Assembly (NCBI GenBank): GCA_036245805.1
Contig: BTRK01000004.1
Span: 34,147,541-34,211,540 of the forward strand
Direction of reading: 5' to 3'
DNA from: Pristionchus mayeri
Taxonomy: Eukaryota; Nematoda; Chromadorea; Rhabditida; Neodiplogasteridae
DNA: 64,000 bases
Below, in pieces: positions 30,098 to 39,133 of this stretch (positions within the stretch are counted from its first letter, which is position 1; every line of letters begins with the position of its first letter). The notes below the pieces were generated by a model, which did no database searches, had not been told where the DNA came from, and saw nothing but the letters and a program-made list of their open reading frames with translations. The position numbers and the translations under genes are program-made.

Positions 30098-33000
30098 TAG
30101 ACCAGTGCAGCAGCCGTTCACTCCGACCTACCAGCCTCCAGCGAATTGGCGTGGTGGTGGTAACGGACGGGGCAATGGATTTAGAGGAGGACGCGGAAGA
30201 GGTAGTGGATACTCTCAGGATAGTAGGAATCAGAGTAACCAGAGTAGCCAACATGGACAGGGAGCAGTAGGAGGAACCAATTCGGGAAATGCGTTCGCTT
30301 TGAAGTGCGAAATCGATGACGATGAGAGAAGTGAGACTCGCGAGGAAGTCGATATGCTTCAGCCAATCGATGATATGAATATTGGAGAGGATGCAAGTCT
30401 AGAGGAGCTTGGCATGCCTTGTCCAGAGAATAATGAAGGAGTTGAGGGGAAGGAAGTACCCGACAGACTCAAATCAGTCGACACTGTTGTGGAGGATGAA
30501 AAACTCGAATCAGTCGACAATAGTGATGATAGTGTAGTGGAAGTGAACGAAGCAGAGGACCCGTTGTTTATAAGGAGATCCAAGTGTGTCCAAGGTGAAA
30601 TTGGTGGAGTAAGAGTTGAAGCTGTTCTGGATACTGGTGATGAAGTGTCCCTCATTGATAAGAGAACAGTTGATAGGATGCGAGGAGTTGTAGTGAAGCC
30701 TCCAAGTCGTTCTTTTCCGATCAAGGATGCACAAGGCAATCCAATAAAAATGATTGGAGTGGTGAAATTAGATGTGAGCATGGAGATAGGGAGGAAGTGC
30801 AATGCTGGTTTCTTCGTAGCCGAGAAGGCACCCGCAATCCTTCTGGGAAGGAATGCTCTGGCGGAGATGGGATTGGAGTTGAGAGAGGAATGTCCACAAC
30901 CAGAAAAGAGTGTGGATAGTGCAGTGGTGTTGAGGACGAGCTTCATTGCCCCTGGAGAAATGGGAATGGTGCTTGTAGGAGGAGGCCGTCGTGGTCAAGG
31001 ACCAAAGGTGCTCATCAGTGATCGAGTAGAAGTGGTTGAAGGGATGAATGATGGCGACGTGATGGTGCGTGTACCTGTCTGGAATGGTACTGATTCGGAT
31101 TTGCGATTCGAGATACATGATGTTATTGGTGAATGGCATCGTGTCAAGCACACTCCTGTGGAGGATTCAAATAATTCGAACGATCTGAAAGTGAATATGA
31201 TTGGAAGGAGTAATCGGAGGATTGATTGGAATGAAATTAGGAGGAACCTTGAAGTATGTCGGAATGACAAGTTGAGTAGTCGAGTAGAGGCGATCATCAA
31301 GGCTCGTGCTGATGTCTTCGCTGTGAATGATGATGATTTGGGAAGGCTGAAGAATATGAGCTGCGATGTTAGACTGAGTGGAGATACTGGTCCGATACGG
31401 CAGAAAGAGAGACCTGTGCCGTTCGCACTCAAGCCCGCACTGAGGAAATTGCTCGATAAGATGATAGCGCAAGGTGTGGTCAAGAGATCGAACTCGCCTT
31501 GGTTGTCTCCAGTAGTGTTAGTTAAGAAGAAGGATGGCAGTATCAGAATCTGCATTGATTTTCGGAGAGTCAACGAAGTGACGAGGGAAGATGCATTTCC
31601 TCTCCCGTTGATTGAACAGATTCTCCAATCCTTGCAAGGCAAGAAGGTCTTCACTGTGATGGATCTTGCTTCCGGTTTCTGGCAAGTACCATTGAATGAG
31701 AGAAGTGCTGAGATTACTGCGTTTGCGACGATGGGAGAGCTCTATGAGTTCACGGTACTCCCATTCGGTTTGAACATATCTCCGGCAATCTTTCAGAGAG
31801 CAATGAGCAAGGTGCTGGAAGATGAACTGAAGAAGGAAGGAAGGGAGAGAGTAGTCTTCTGTTATATAGACGGTGTGCTTATTGCAACCGAAACTGTGGA
31901 GGATCACGAACGAGTCCTTGCGAGAGTACTAGATCGATTGAGAGAGAGTAATCTTCTCCTGAACATGAAGAAGTGCAAGATCATGGTCGATGAGATCGAG
32001 TATCTTGGCCATCGGTTGTCGAGTAGTGGTGTGCAGATGGATGAGAAGAAGGTAGTAGCGATCAGGGAGTACAAACGACCGGAGACGATGGCTCAACTTC
32101 AGTCATTTCTCGGATTGACAGGATATCTGCGACGTTTTGTACACTCTTACGCTTCGATAGTCGCCCCTCTGCAGAGGCTAGTAGTGACTACGGGTCGAAT
32201 ATTATTATGGACAGATCAAGCGAATGAGGCATTCAGTGTCCTCAAGGACAGAATCTCGTCTGCTCCTGTCTTGCAGCAGCCTGATTACGGTGGTGCCAAG
32301 GATGGAAGCCGTCCATTCATTATTACTAGTGGCGCTAGTGGAAACGGAATTGGAGCAATGCTGAGTCAAAGAGGCGTAGATGGATTGGAGAGACCTCTAG
32401 CTTTCTTTTCGAGGAAACTGAAAGACTGTGAGATGAGTCTGCATGTGGTGGATTCACAAGCTCTTGCGGTCTACGAGGCTGTAATGAGATGGAAATATCT
32501 CCTCTATCATACTCGTACGATTGTTCGCACTGACCACCAACCGCTAGTGACGTTGTTGAAGAGGAAGAACGTTGCCTCCCGATTACTGAGATTCGCCACT
32601 GAGTTGCAGGAGTACCCCCTCGAGATGGAACACATAAAGGGCAAATCCAATGTCGTGGCCGATGCACTCAGTAGGAATCCACGCGAAGAGAAGGCTGGAG
32701 AGAATGATGAGATTGAGGATGTGGGAGTAGTTTGCAACATGCTCACAAGGAGCAAGACAGCAGTGGCGAGATCAGATGAGGAAGAGAAAAGGAGAAGGAC
32801 TGAGCAACAAATTGTGGAGGATCGAATTCTGAAACAGTGGAGCATTGATCAGTCTAAGGATGATTGGGTTGTGTCGATGTTGGAGAAACTGAAGGAGGTT
32901 GAGTGTGGGAACAGAGAGATCACGGAGGAGGTGACGGTACTTGGAAGCACAAAGAGAACTTCTCTTGCTGATTGGGTCGTGCACAAGGGAGTTTTGTATC

Positions 33001-33326
33001 TGCTGGGAACTGATCACGAGAGACGATTGTATGTGCCAGAAGGGAGGAGAGACCAATTTGTGGAGGATCTTCATAATTCCCCTTTATCTGGACACCTTGG
33101 AACGAAGAAGCTTGTCCAGAAGATCCTGAACGAGGCATGCTGGGGCAGTATCTGCAAAGATGTGCAGTCTGTGTTGAGAAGATGTGAGAGATGCCTGCAA
33201 GCTAATGCTCGGAAGAGGATGATACCCCCTCTGCAGCCTATCGTAGTGAACTACCCAATGGAAGTTGTTGGTGTTGATTTGAGATGGGTCGTGGGAAGAA
33301 TGGAGGGAAATACATCCTGTCGGTGA
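29991..33326 (+). CDS. Pol: protease, reverse transcriptase, RNase H, start of integrase
   Basis: About 1110 residues in +1 relative to gag. Aspartic protease motif LDTGDEVSLID at about residue 213. RT motifs: KKDGSIRICIDFRRVN, VMDLASGFWQVPL (about 556) and the active-site region FCYIDGVLI (about 624), where the second catalytic Asp of the usual YxDD is Gly. RNase H GASGNGIGAML at about 780. Integrase zinc domain H..H..C..C (SGHLG..CERCLQ) at about 1030-1070. The frame ends soon after the first residues of the integrase core (VVGVDL). The Gly in the RT triad should abolish polymerase activity of this copy. Confidence 0.92.
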   Translation: MKRQWDGGARGQGDSQMMNAPRPPPNQNTVPNTGGDRPVQQPFTPTYQPPANWRGGGNGRGNGFRGGRGRGSGYSQDSRNQSNQSSQHGQGAVGGTNSGNAFALKCEIDDDERSETREEVDMLQPIDDMNIGEDASLEELGMPCPENNEGVEGKEVPDRLKSVDTVVEDEKLESVDNSDDSVVEVNEAEDPLFIRRSKCVQGEIGGVRVEAVLDTGDEVSLIDKRTVDRMRGVVVKPPSRSFPIKDAQGNPIKMIGVVKLDVSMEIGRKCNAGFFVAEKAPAILLGRNALAEMGLELREECPQPEKSVDSAVVLRTSFIAPGEMGMVLVGGGRRGQGPKVLISDRVEVVEGMNDGDVMVRVPVWNGTDSDLRFEIHDVIGEWHRVKHTPVEDSNNSNDLKVNMIGRSNRRIDWNEIRRNLEVCRNDKLSSRVEAIIKARADVFAVNDDDLGRLKNMSCDVRLSGDTGPIRQKERPVPFALKPALRKLLDKMIAQGVVKRSNSPWLSPVVLVKKKDGSIRICIDFRRVNEVTREDAFPLPLIEQILQSLQGKKVFTVMDLASGFWQVPLNERSAEITAFATMGELYEFTVLPFGLNISPAIFQRAMSKVLEDELKKEGRERVVFCYIDGVLIATETVEDHERVLARVLDRLRESNLLLNMKKCKIMVDEIEYLGHRLSSSGVQMDEKKVVAIREYKRPETMAQLQSFLGLTGYLRRFVHSYASIVAPLQRLVVTTGRILLWTDQANEAFSVLKDRISSAPVLQQPDYGGAKDGSRPFIITSGASGNGIGAMLSQRGVDGLERPLAFFSRKLKDCEMSLHVVDSQALAVYEAVMRWKYLLYHTRTIVRTDHQPLVTLLKRKNVASRLLRFATELQEYPLEMEHIKGKSNVVADALSRNPREEKAGENDEIEDVGVVCNMLTRSKTAVARSDEEEKRRRTEQQIVEDRILKQWSIDQSKDDWVVSMLEKLKEVECGNREITEEVTVLGSTKRTSLADWVVHKGVLYLLGTDHERRLYVPEGRRDQFVEDLHNSPLSGHLGTKKLVQKILNEACWGSICKDVQSVLRRCERCLQANARKRMIPPLQPIVVNYPMEVVGVDLRWVVGRMEGNTSCR

Positions 33327-35290
33327 TTGACCATTTTACCAAATTCGCTGGTGCGTTTGTGTTGAAGGATAAGAAGGCTGAGACTGTCGCCGAGGTTTTC
33401 ATGACCAAATGGGTGTTGCAAGGTGGTCGAACCCCAAGAACTCTGATGTCGGATAATGGAACAGAGTTCGTGAATCAAGTGCTGGCTGAGATTGCAAAGA
33501 GATTCGAAATCGAGAGAAGGCAAACTCTGCCGTACCATAGTCGAGCGAATGGTTTGACGGAGAGATTCAATCGTACCATCGTGGAAATATTGAGGCGGAT
33601 CAAGATGAGAGATGATGAATGGGAAGAGGCACTTCCATTCGCTTTATTTGCCTATAATGCGTCTCCGCATCGATCAACTGGCGAGACGCCGGCATTTCTG
33701 ATGTATGGGCGTGATGAGAAATTGCCGTGTAGTCAACTTCCTCAATCGAATCCAGCGTGCACGGTGGACTTGGATGTCGATGAATATAAGAGACGGATGT
33801 GTTGGATGATGGAAAAGACCAGAGGGGTTGTCGCTGCTAAGCTTGAAACGGAGAGGAGAAAGATGAAGGAGAAGTATGATGAGAAGCACAAGCATAATAT
33901 GGGAGTTAGGCCGAAATCTGGTGACCGTGTGTATGTGAGAGTCGAAGCAAAGGTGGGGGATGTGCGAAAGATGATGGATCACTATGAAGGCCCTTACCGT
34001 GTTTTTGCAACAAGTAACACCACCGCGACCGTGGTACGCGCTGATGACGGTCTTGAAAGTGGTCGGGAGAAAGATAAGCGAGTGGTTCAGTGGGATAGAT
34101 TGCGGCTTGTACCGAGAGAGGAAGAGGAAGAGCTTGAAGTATGTATGGTAGAGTGTGGTGGGAATGATGGAAACGAAGTGAAAGATATTCATTCCAGAGC
34201 TATTGTGGAGGATCATTCCATTCTGCATCCTGATGGCATCTGCAAGCAATGCAGACCGACGAAGATAGGAGAGGTCTTCAAGGATGACCCGCAGCTGGCA
34301 GCATGGAAGGAGAAGAAGTTCAGCTCCATGAGGGAGTTAGCAGCGTACTTGGATAGGAAGGACGAGAGCAGCAAGCTGAGAAGCATGGGTCTCGCCCAAG
34401 CGATCGATGATGCCTGTGCGGCAAAGGATGTCACCACTCTGAGCTTGAAGTTGGCATACAAGTCGGGCCTGTGTGACTGTGCAGTTGATGAAGCCCGCAG
34501 AGTGGCGAGGTGCGGCGTCGATCTGAAGGGCGAGGAGGCTAGAGTCTCTGACGCAGTCTCTGAGGTGGTATCTCGGAAAGGCGGTCGGAGTTCACGCAAG
34601 AAGATGGTGATAATGATGCCTGATGATTCGGTCCTGAACCGTTGTGGAGGATCATTCAGAGAAGCAGAGGTCATCAAGTACGTGGATGAACCTGATATGC
34701 GCACTCGGTTCCGTGCCATGAAGGATGCGAAGAATTGGCCAGAGAGTCTGGTAGTGATCCTGAAGACAAGTCTCGGAGATTCGATGCTGGCGAAGCTGAA
34801 GAAGAATTTGGCTGGAATTGCCAAGGAAAACGACATCTCCATCTACGTCAGCTCAGACGTTCTACCCAAGAACCCCGACATTCTGACGCAAGAGAGTATC
34901 AACACCCATCAAGGATGGCTCATGATGTGGCTTACGGAAGATCGCCCGAAGAACCTTGTTCTGTTCACGCCTGTCTCGGGTCTACTCGAGAAGAACTGCC
35001 CGATGGCGCTACTATTCTTCATCGCTCGCAGGGAGTGCAGGAAGCTATTCGAGACGGCCATTCGACACACAGTGTATGCACCCCTGATCGTGAAGAAGGA
35101 GACTTTGGAGGACCACGTTGTGGAGGATAAGAAGTTTCCCGACCAGCCCAGAAGGAAGATAGCAAGAAAGTCCGCACCTGTTCCCGTCAAGCAGTACTTC
35201 CCCGGAGTCACGTGCTACAACTGCCAGGAGACCGGTCACTATGCCAAGATGTGCACCAATCCGACGAAGGAACGAGACGCTCACGATTGA
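33284..35290 (+). CDS. Integrase core plus long C-terminal extension with a zinc knuckle
   Basis: About 668 codons in a different frame from the preceding pol ORF, overlapping it by about 43 bases inside the integrase core. The core continues as YILSVIDHFTKF, with SDNGTEF and GLTERFN, 35 residues between D and E as in DD35E. A GPY-like module (YEGPYRVF) is at about residue 235. Beyond residue 290 comes a ~370-residue extension I do not recognise, ending in a CCHC knuckle CYNCQETGHYAKMC. A C-terminal knuckle behind integrase is unusual. The frame change in the catalytic core reads as a lesion of this copy. Confidence 0.85.
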   Translation: MGRGKNGGKYILSVIDHFTKFAGAFVLKDKKAETVAEVFMTKWVLQGGRTPRTLMSDNGTEFVNQVLAEIAKRFEIERRQTLPYHSRANGLTERFNRTIVEILRRIKMRDDEWEEALPFALFAYNASPHRSTGETPAFLMYGRDEKLPCSQLPQSNPACTVDLDVDEYKRRMCWMMEKTRGVVAAKLETERRKMKEKYDEKHKHNMGVRPKSGDRVYVRVEAKVGDVRKMMDHYEGPYRVFATSNTTATVVRADDGLESGREKDKRVVQWDRLRLVPREEEEELEVCMVECGGNDGNEVKDIHSRAIVEDHSILHPDGICKQCRPTKIGEVFKDDPQLAAWKEKKFSSMRELAAYLDRKDESSKLRSMGLAQAIDDACAAKDVTTLSLKLAYKSGLCDCAVDEARRVARCGVDLKGEEARVSDAVSEVVSRKGGRSSRKKMVIMMPDDSVLNRCGGSFREAEVIKYVDEPDMRTRFRAMKDAKNWPESLVVILKTSLGDSMLAKLKKNLAGIAKENDISIYVSSDVLPKNPDILTQESINTHQGWLMMWLTEDRPKNLVLFTPVSGLLEKNCPMALLFFIARRECRKLFETAIRHTVYAPLIVKKETLEDHVVEDKKFPDQPRRKIARKSAPVPVKQYFPGVTCYNCQETGHYAKMCTNPTKERDAHD

Positions 35291-35304
35291 GGACAATCGT
35301 TTCT

Positions 35305-35317
35305 GAGGATGGGGGCA
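35305..35317 (+). other. Polypurine tract
   Basis: GAGGATGGGGG immediately precedes the 3' LTR (separated by CA) and would prime plus-strand DNA synthesis. Confidence 0.65.
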
Positions 35318-36041
35318 TGTAAAGGGAAACCCATTCCTAGCCAGAATCGATTATTTCGTTCCCAAATTCTGTGAATAATTAATTAGAATAATTAGTTTAA
35401 TTAAATATCGTATTTAAATAATTTAAATATAAACAATCAATAGTTATTACCGTAATCTCCCCATTTGAATTCCCACCGTGGTTGACACGCAGCCAAATCT
35501 GACCTCTTGACATTTTCGAATTCCCCAAAATCTTCCCTTCGATTTTTGTACGTTTTTCCCGTTACGTTCGTCGTTCCTGTTGTTTGTTACGATAATAATA
35601 ATTATAATTCAACCCTCTCGCATTATTTGAGTTCGTAAGAGAGTGTGAGAGAGTTTGTGGGGGATTCTTCTCCACTTATCGTCATTCGGCAGTCGTCTTG
35701 TTCCTTTCACGTCTTTTCCATTCTTGTGTCTTCTCTTTCCTTTTCTACTCGTCTTGTGACCAGAGAAATCCAGAAGGGAATCTCTGGAAGTCGTGAAATC
35801 CAGAAGGGAATCACGCACGGAAAATCCAGAAGGGAATTCCGTTAAGACGGTCTAGTGTAGACTGGTGACGTTTACCTCGCTTGTTGCGGGCAGCATTTCA
35901 TTGGGTCGGCGGAAGTCTATGCCCGATTGGGGAATTGCTGTTCATAACTTGTGAAGTTTACAAGTTCTGCTGGTGATCTGCCTTGCTAGTTTCTTGAGTT
36001 TTCTAACTCTGGGAAGATTCTAGGAAGTGCCTATCGCTGCA
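35318..36041 (+). repeat. 3' LTR
   Basis: Same ends and internal AAATCCAGAAGGGAAT repeats as the 5' LTR, about 99% identical by eye. Confidence 0.95.
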
Positions 36042-36045
36042 ATAT

Positions 36046-36377
36046 CTTGTTCATGTCAATTTCTAAAGTACAATTACCTACAATGCTACAGGAGCTTGTT
36101 GGTGCATTCAATTGCCGTCACATTCCAAGAAGCGTACCACGCCCCGCCCATTCCGCTCCTTTTTTCAATATATGACTACACATTTTATTAAGACAAGACA
36201 GTCGCATGTATTATCGATCCTTGAGAGTTCTCGCATTGTATCCATATAGCTTAATATTTCACGTATACCAATTTACCGCTAAACCTGTGGCCCTATTATA
36301 CGACATGCGATTAAGAATTACTTACGTCTTTACAGACCATATTCGGATATTGTGATATTGTGACAAGTCAGTTAAAT
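36046..36377. other. Flank of the retroelement, no gene recognised
   Basis: Ordinary AT-rich sequence between the 3' target duplication and the chemoreceptor exon. Confidence 0.4.
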
Positions 36378-36542
36378 ATGAATGACTTCTACACTTCTCC
36401 TACGTATTCGAATTTTCTGAATATTGCATCTATACTAATTTTTTGTGCATCAATGCTAATGAGTGTTCTCGTCTTTTACTGTTTCCACAAAGTGCCTTCG
36501 TCCCACGAGAGAGGACTGCGTCGATATCTCATTTACGCTCAA
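36378..36542 (+). pseudogene. First exon of a serpentine chemoreceptor, truncated gene
   Basis: A 55-codon exon with a phase-0 donor (GCTCAA|GTTCGT). It encodes an N-terminus and TM1 (FLNIASILIFCASMLMSVLV) followed by FYCFHKVPSSHERGLRRYLI, the short basic loop typical of Srh/Sri-type nematode receptors. The same exon type, ending YLIATQ with the same phase, is at 43461-43712. No further receptor exons follow here, so this is a fragment. Confidence 0.5.
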
Positions 36543-36663
36543 GTTCGTTGCTTGCTCAGAAATTGGAGTAGAAATATCAATGTAGCGAATTAACACTCGC
36601 TACCAGAATATAAAAAAATAATCAAATTAATTTATTAATTAAGAGGAACGCCACGAAAATTCG

Positions 36664-36735
36664 TATTTTTTATGTGTAGGCATTGAGTGCTGATTGATGG
36701 CCGCAATCACTAAGGTTGGGGTCGCATTTGAGAGT
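36664..36735. repeat. Fragment of the TTAA foldback 1 family
   Basis: GAGTGCTGATTGATGGCCGC followed by AATCACTAAGG matches 5169-5210 and its inverted partner near 6340-6380 of element 1. Only about 70 bp remain. Confidence 0.7.
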
Positions 36736-36864
36736 CGCTTCTTCGAATGGTTGTATTTACTCTCGTTCTGCCTAACCAATTTATACCAACGTGGTTTTTG
36801 TGATATAATTCACGAAATATTGTTAGTATTACTATTTTTGGGTAACTTTATCTCTCCTAACGGG

Positions 36865-36870
36865 TATAAA
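36865..36870 (+). promoter_or_regulatory. TATA box before the truncated Cys-peptide exon
   Basis: GGGTATAAAAGGCATGG, nearly the same context as at 17353 before the intact 17396 gene. Confidence 0.55.
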
Positions 36871-36903
36871 AGGCATGGTTTTTCATTTGCTCTCATCATC
36901 GCG

Positions 36904-36957
36904 ATGAATTTTCGTGCCTTTTTGTTCGTCTCTCTCATCATGCACTCATCGTGCAAG
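36904..36957 (+). pseudogene. Signal-peptide exon of a Cys-peptide gene, cut by a SINE
   Basis: Encodes MNFRAFLFVSLIMHSSCK, closely matching MNLLAFLFVSLIVLASCK at 17396, then stops at the junction with a 5'-truncated SINE at 36958. No downstream exons remain; the 3' end of collagen 2 follows directly. Confidence 0.75.
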
Positions 36958-37158
36958 TGACACCGTCTCCGCCCCACCAAGGCGCCCACCCATTGGGGAC
37001 GGGGAATTGGTAGTCGTGACTAGGTCACGCAGGTAAATAGGTCTGGCGAAAAGGTGGGCACTCCAGACTGAATCAGCCCATATTAACACTGGCCTAGCAG
37101 TGTTCTCCCGCGAGCCCAGTCTCGAAGACGGGATGTACCTTTACCTTTACCTTTACCA
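36958..37158 (+). mobile_element. tRNA-derived SINE, 5'-truncated copy
   Basis: Starts near TGACACCGTCTCCGCCCCAC, i.e. without the tRNA-like head, and ends with (CTTTAC)n. It shares the body (GGGGACGGGGAATTGGTAGT, ACTGGCCTAGCAGTGT) with the copies at 38331 and 44993. A TGCAA on both sides is a possible short target duplication. Confidence 0.8.
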
Positions 37159-37165
37159 TGCAAAA

Positions 37166-38712
37166 TTAGGCAGTGGCATGGAATCTTCTGAGTTTTCTCC
37201 TTCTGTATCCGGTCTCTCCCTCCACCTTGTGATACTCCTGCACTGGCACTTCTCCATAGTGCTCGGATGCCTCAGGCACCATCTCTACAGCTCCTGTGCG
37301 AGAGGGGCAAGCGCAATAAGCTCCATCACCTCCCGATGATCCCTCGTCTCCAGATTCTCCCTCATTACCAGGAGCTCCATCCTCTCCATCCTGTCCAGCT
37401 TCTCCAGCGGGTCCCTGATGACCACGCTGTCCAGGAGCGGCATTCTCTCCGCGAGCTCCAGGCCTGCCTGTGGGTCCAGCGGCTCCGCGAGGTCCCGCGC
37501 GGCCAGGGTGTCCGCGGCCGGAGTGGCCGGGCGCACCGGGAGCACCAGGCGCTCCGTCCTCTCCAGGATCTCCGTCCTGACCAGCGTCTCCAGCGGGTCC
37601 GGTGGCTCCGGGCTGGGATCCGGAACCAGGCGCACCGAGGGCTCCAGCATGTCCGGGTGCTCCAGGAGCTCCAACACGACCGTCGGGGCCGGGTGGTCCA
37701 GCGGGTCCCTTAGGGCACTGGATGCAGCCGTTGTTTGCGACCTCGAGCCCTCCTCCGATAGCGTGTCCTCCGTCCTTTCCATCCAGTCCGTCCTCTCCAT
37801 CCTCACCTGCATCACCGGGAGCACCCGGAGGTCCGGGCGAACTAGCGGGACAATTGCTAGGCTGGGTACCACAGCCGCACGATCCTGACTGGCGCTTGGC
37901 GCGGCCAGCGAACATCTTGGCGACCTGAAGGAAATGCGATAAATTTTAACTAATCTTATTTTGTCGTAATCAAGAAATTCTGATTAGATGCATTTTCCTG
38001 TTGCGGAAAACGTAATACATCGGGAGCTCCGACGGCGGGAGCGGCGCGAGTCACAAAGACCATCTCGGACCACGCGTTGTCAGCAGTCTCTCTGAAGGAA
38101 TTATTGAGGATTTGGCATTGAATTGTCGTATTCATCACACATTTGCGACAGAGCGAAGAGAGTGTTATGAGACAAGTCTAACTGGACGCCCTCCTTTACC
38201 GGGGAGTAAAGCATGCTCTCACCTGAACTCATTCAGTTCCTTCATCGATTGATCGTAGAAGTTGTTGATGTCGTTGAGCATGTAGGCGAGGCCGCTCAGA
38301 CAGCTGAAAACGCATCTTGGAATTCGGATAGTAAGTAAAGGTAAAGTACATCCCGTCTTCGAGACTGGAGAACACTGCTAGGCCAGTGTCAATTTCGACG
38401 GATTCAGTCCGGAGTGCCCACCTTTTGCCAGACCTATTTACTTGCGTGATCTAGTCATCTAGTCATGACTACCAATTCCCCGTCCCCAATGGGCCTTGGT
38501 AAGGCGGAGACGGTGTCGCGGCCGGGAATCGAACCCGGGTGGGATGGAATGGGAGGGCGCTCCATTGACCCCTACACCACCGGATACTTCGGATACCAAA
38601 AATAATGAGAGGAGTAATCAATATTTGAGCAAACAGCAAGAAAAAAATGACATGCGACTCACCCGATGACAACTGCAGCCGCAGCTACCGAGGCAAATGC
38701 GGCCACTTTCAT
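37166..38712 (-). CDS. Cuticle collagen 2
   Basis: Minus-strand exons 38712-38663, 38303-38223, 38091-38019 and 37924-37166 give 320 residues. Exons 1-3 have the same lengths (50, 81, 73) as in collagen 1. N-terminal cuticle-collagen domain, RAKRQ cleavage site at residues 76-80, SCGCG, Gly-X-Y blocks with a CIQCPKG interruption, YCACPSR and the same [12 protein letters not shown] tail. Intron 1 is longer here because it holds a SINE. Differences from collagen 1 are scattered substitutions plus a short C-terminal length difference, consistent with a functional recent paralogue. Cuticle structural protein. Confidence 0.93.
38331..38587 (-). mobile_element. tRNA-derived SINE, full-length, in collagen 2 intron 1
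   Basis: Flanked by TTCGGATA (38323-38330 and 38588-38595). On the minus strand it starts with a tRNA-like head including the B-box-like GGTTCGATTCC and ends with a CTTTAC repeat tail. It lies inside the 359 bp first intron of collagen 2 and is absent from the paralogous intron of collagen 1. Confidence 0.88.
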
Positions 38713-38762
38713 CTCGAGATGGGGAAGATGCGAAGTGCTTGTCGATCTGAGGGATCGCTCTC

Positions 38763-38769
38763 TTTTATA
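38763..38769 (-). promoter_or_regulatory. TATA box of collagen 2
   Basis: TATAAAA on the minus strand, 51 bases before the ATG, as in collagen 1. Confidence 0.6.
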
Positions 38770-38789
38770 CAACTAGCCCTCGCCTATCA

Positions 38790-39128
38790 ACTCTTTAGAA
38801 GTAAAAAAGGCTGCATTAACTGTTTACTACTTTCTACTGTTTTGAATTCTTTGCTCAGGGCTCCTTTTCAGATTATCAAATGCATTCGACTTTATAAATT
38901 GCGAGCTTCATCGCACACATGTGAAGAAAGGGCAAACGTTTCGAGCAACAGTGTACTAATTATGTACGAAAGTGAAACTCGCTAGGCATTTGCGCAAATG
39001 AAATAACAATCTATCTTGAGGGAATGGTAACAAAGACTACAAAAAAAGTCTGCATTACCTGTTTACTACTTTATGCTGTTATGAGTTCTTTGCTCAGGGC
39101 TCTTTGTTGAGATTATCAAATGCACTCG
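38790..39128. repeat. Upstream block, partly tandem-duplicated
   Basis: 38800-39015 is almost identical to 20680-20895. 39016-39125 then repeats the beginning of the same block (CTGTTTACTACTTT, GAATTC/GAGTTC..TTTGCTCAGGGCTC) in a more diverged form. The TTAA foldback 4 inserted at its end, and the block resumes at 41756. Confidence 0.75.
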
Positions 39129-39133
39129 TTTAA

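Larger units (their letters stand above)
26589..36041 (+). mobile_element. Ty3/gypsy LTR retrotransposon, recent insertion
   Basis: Two LTRs (725 and 724 bp) with TGTA..TGCA ends, flanked by a 4-bp ATAT duplication (26585-26588, 36042-36045). By eye the LTRs differ at seven substitutions and one single-base indel, about 1%, so the insertion is young. Order: LTR, primer-binding region at 27314, gag, protease, RT, RNase H, integrase, a long C-terminal extension, polypurine tract, LTR. RT before integrase places it in Ty3/gypsy. No env-like frame. The copy carries a changed RT active site and a frame change in integrase. Confidence 0.95.

Noticed and set aside
27760..35296. Many minus-strand ORFs of 80-220 codons
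   Set aside because: All are antisense to gag/pol, whose purine-rich coding strand has few antisense stops; none shows a domain.
38520..38587. Possible tRNA gene (B-box and GGGTTCGATTCCC)
   Set aside because: The tRNA-like part is the head of a SINE with a target duplication; the same head is at 44993-45060, and the cloverleaf is not complete.
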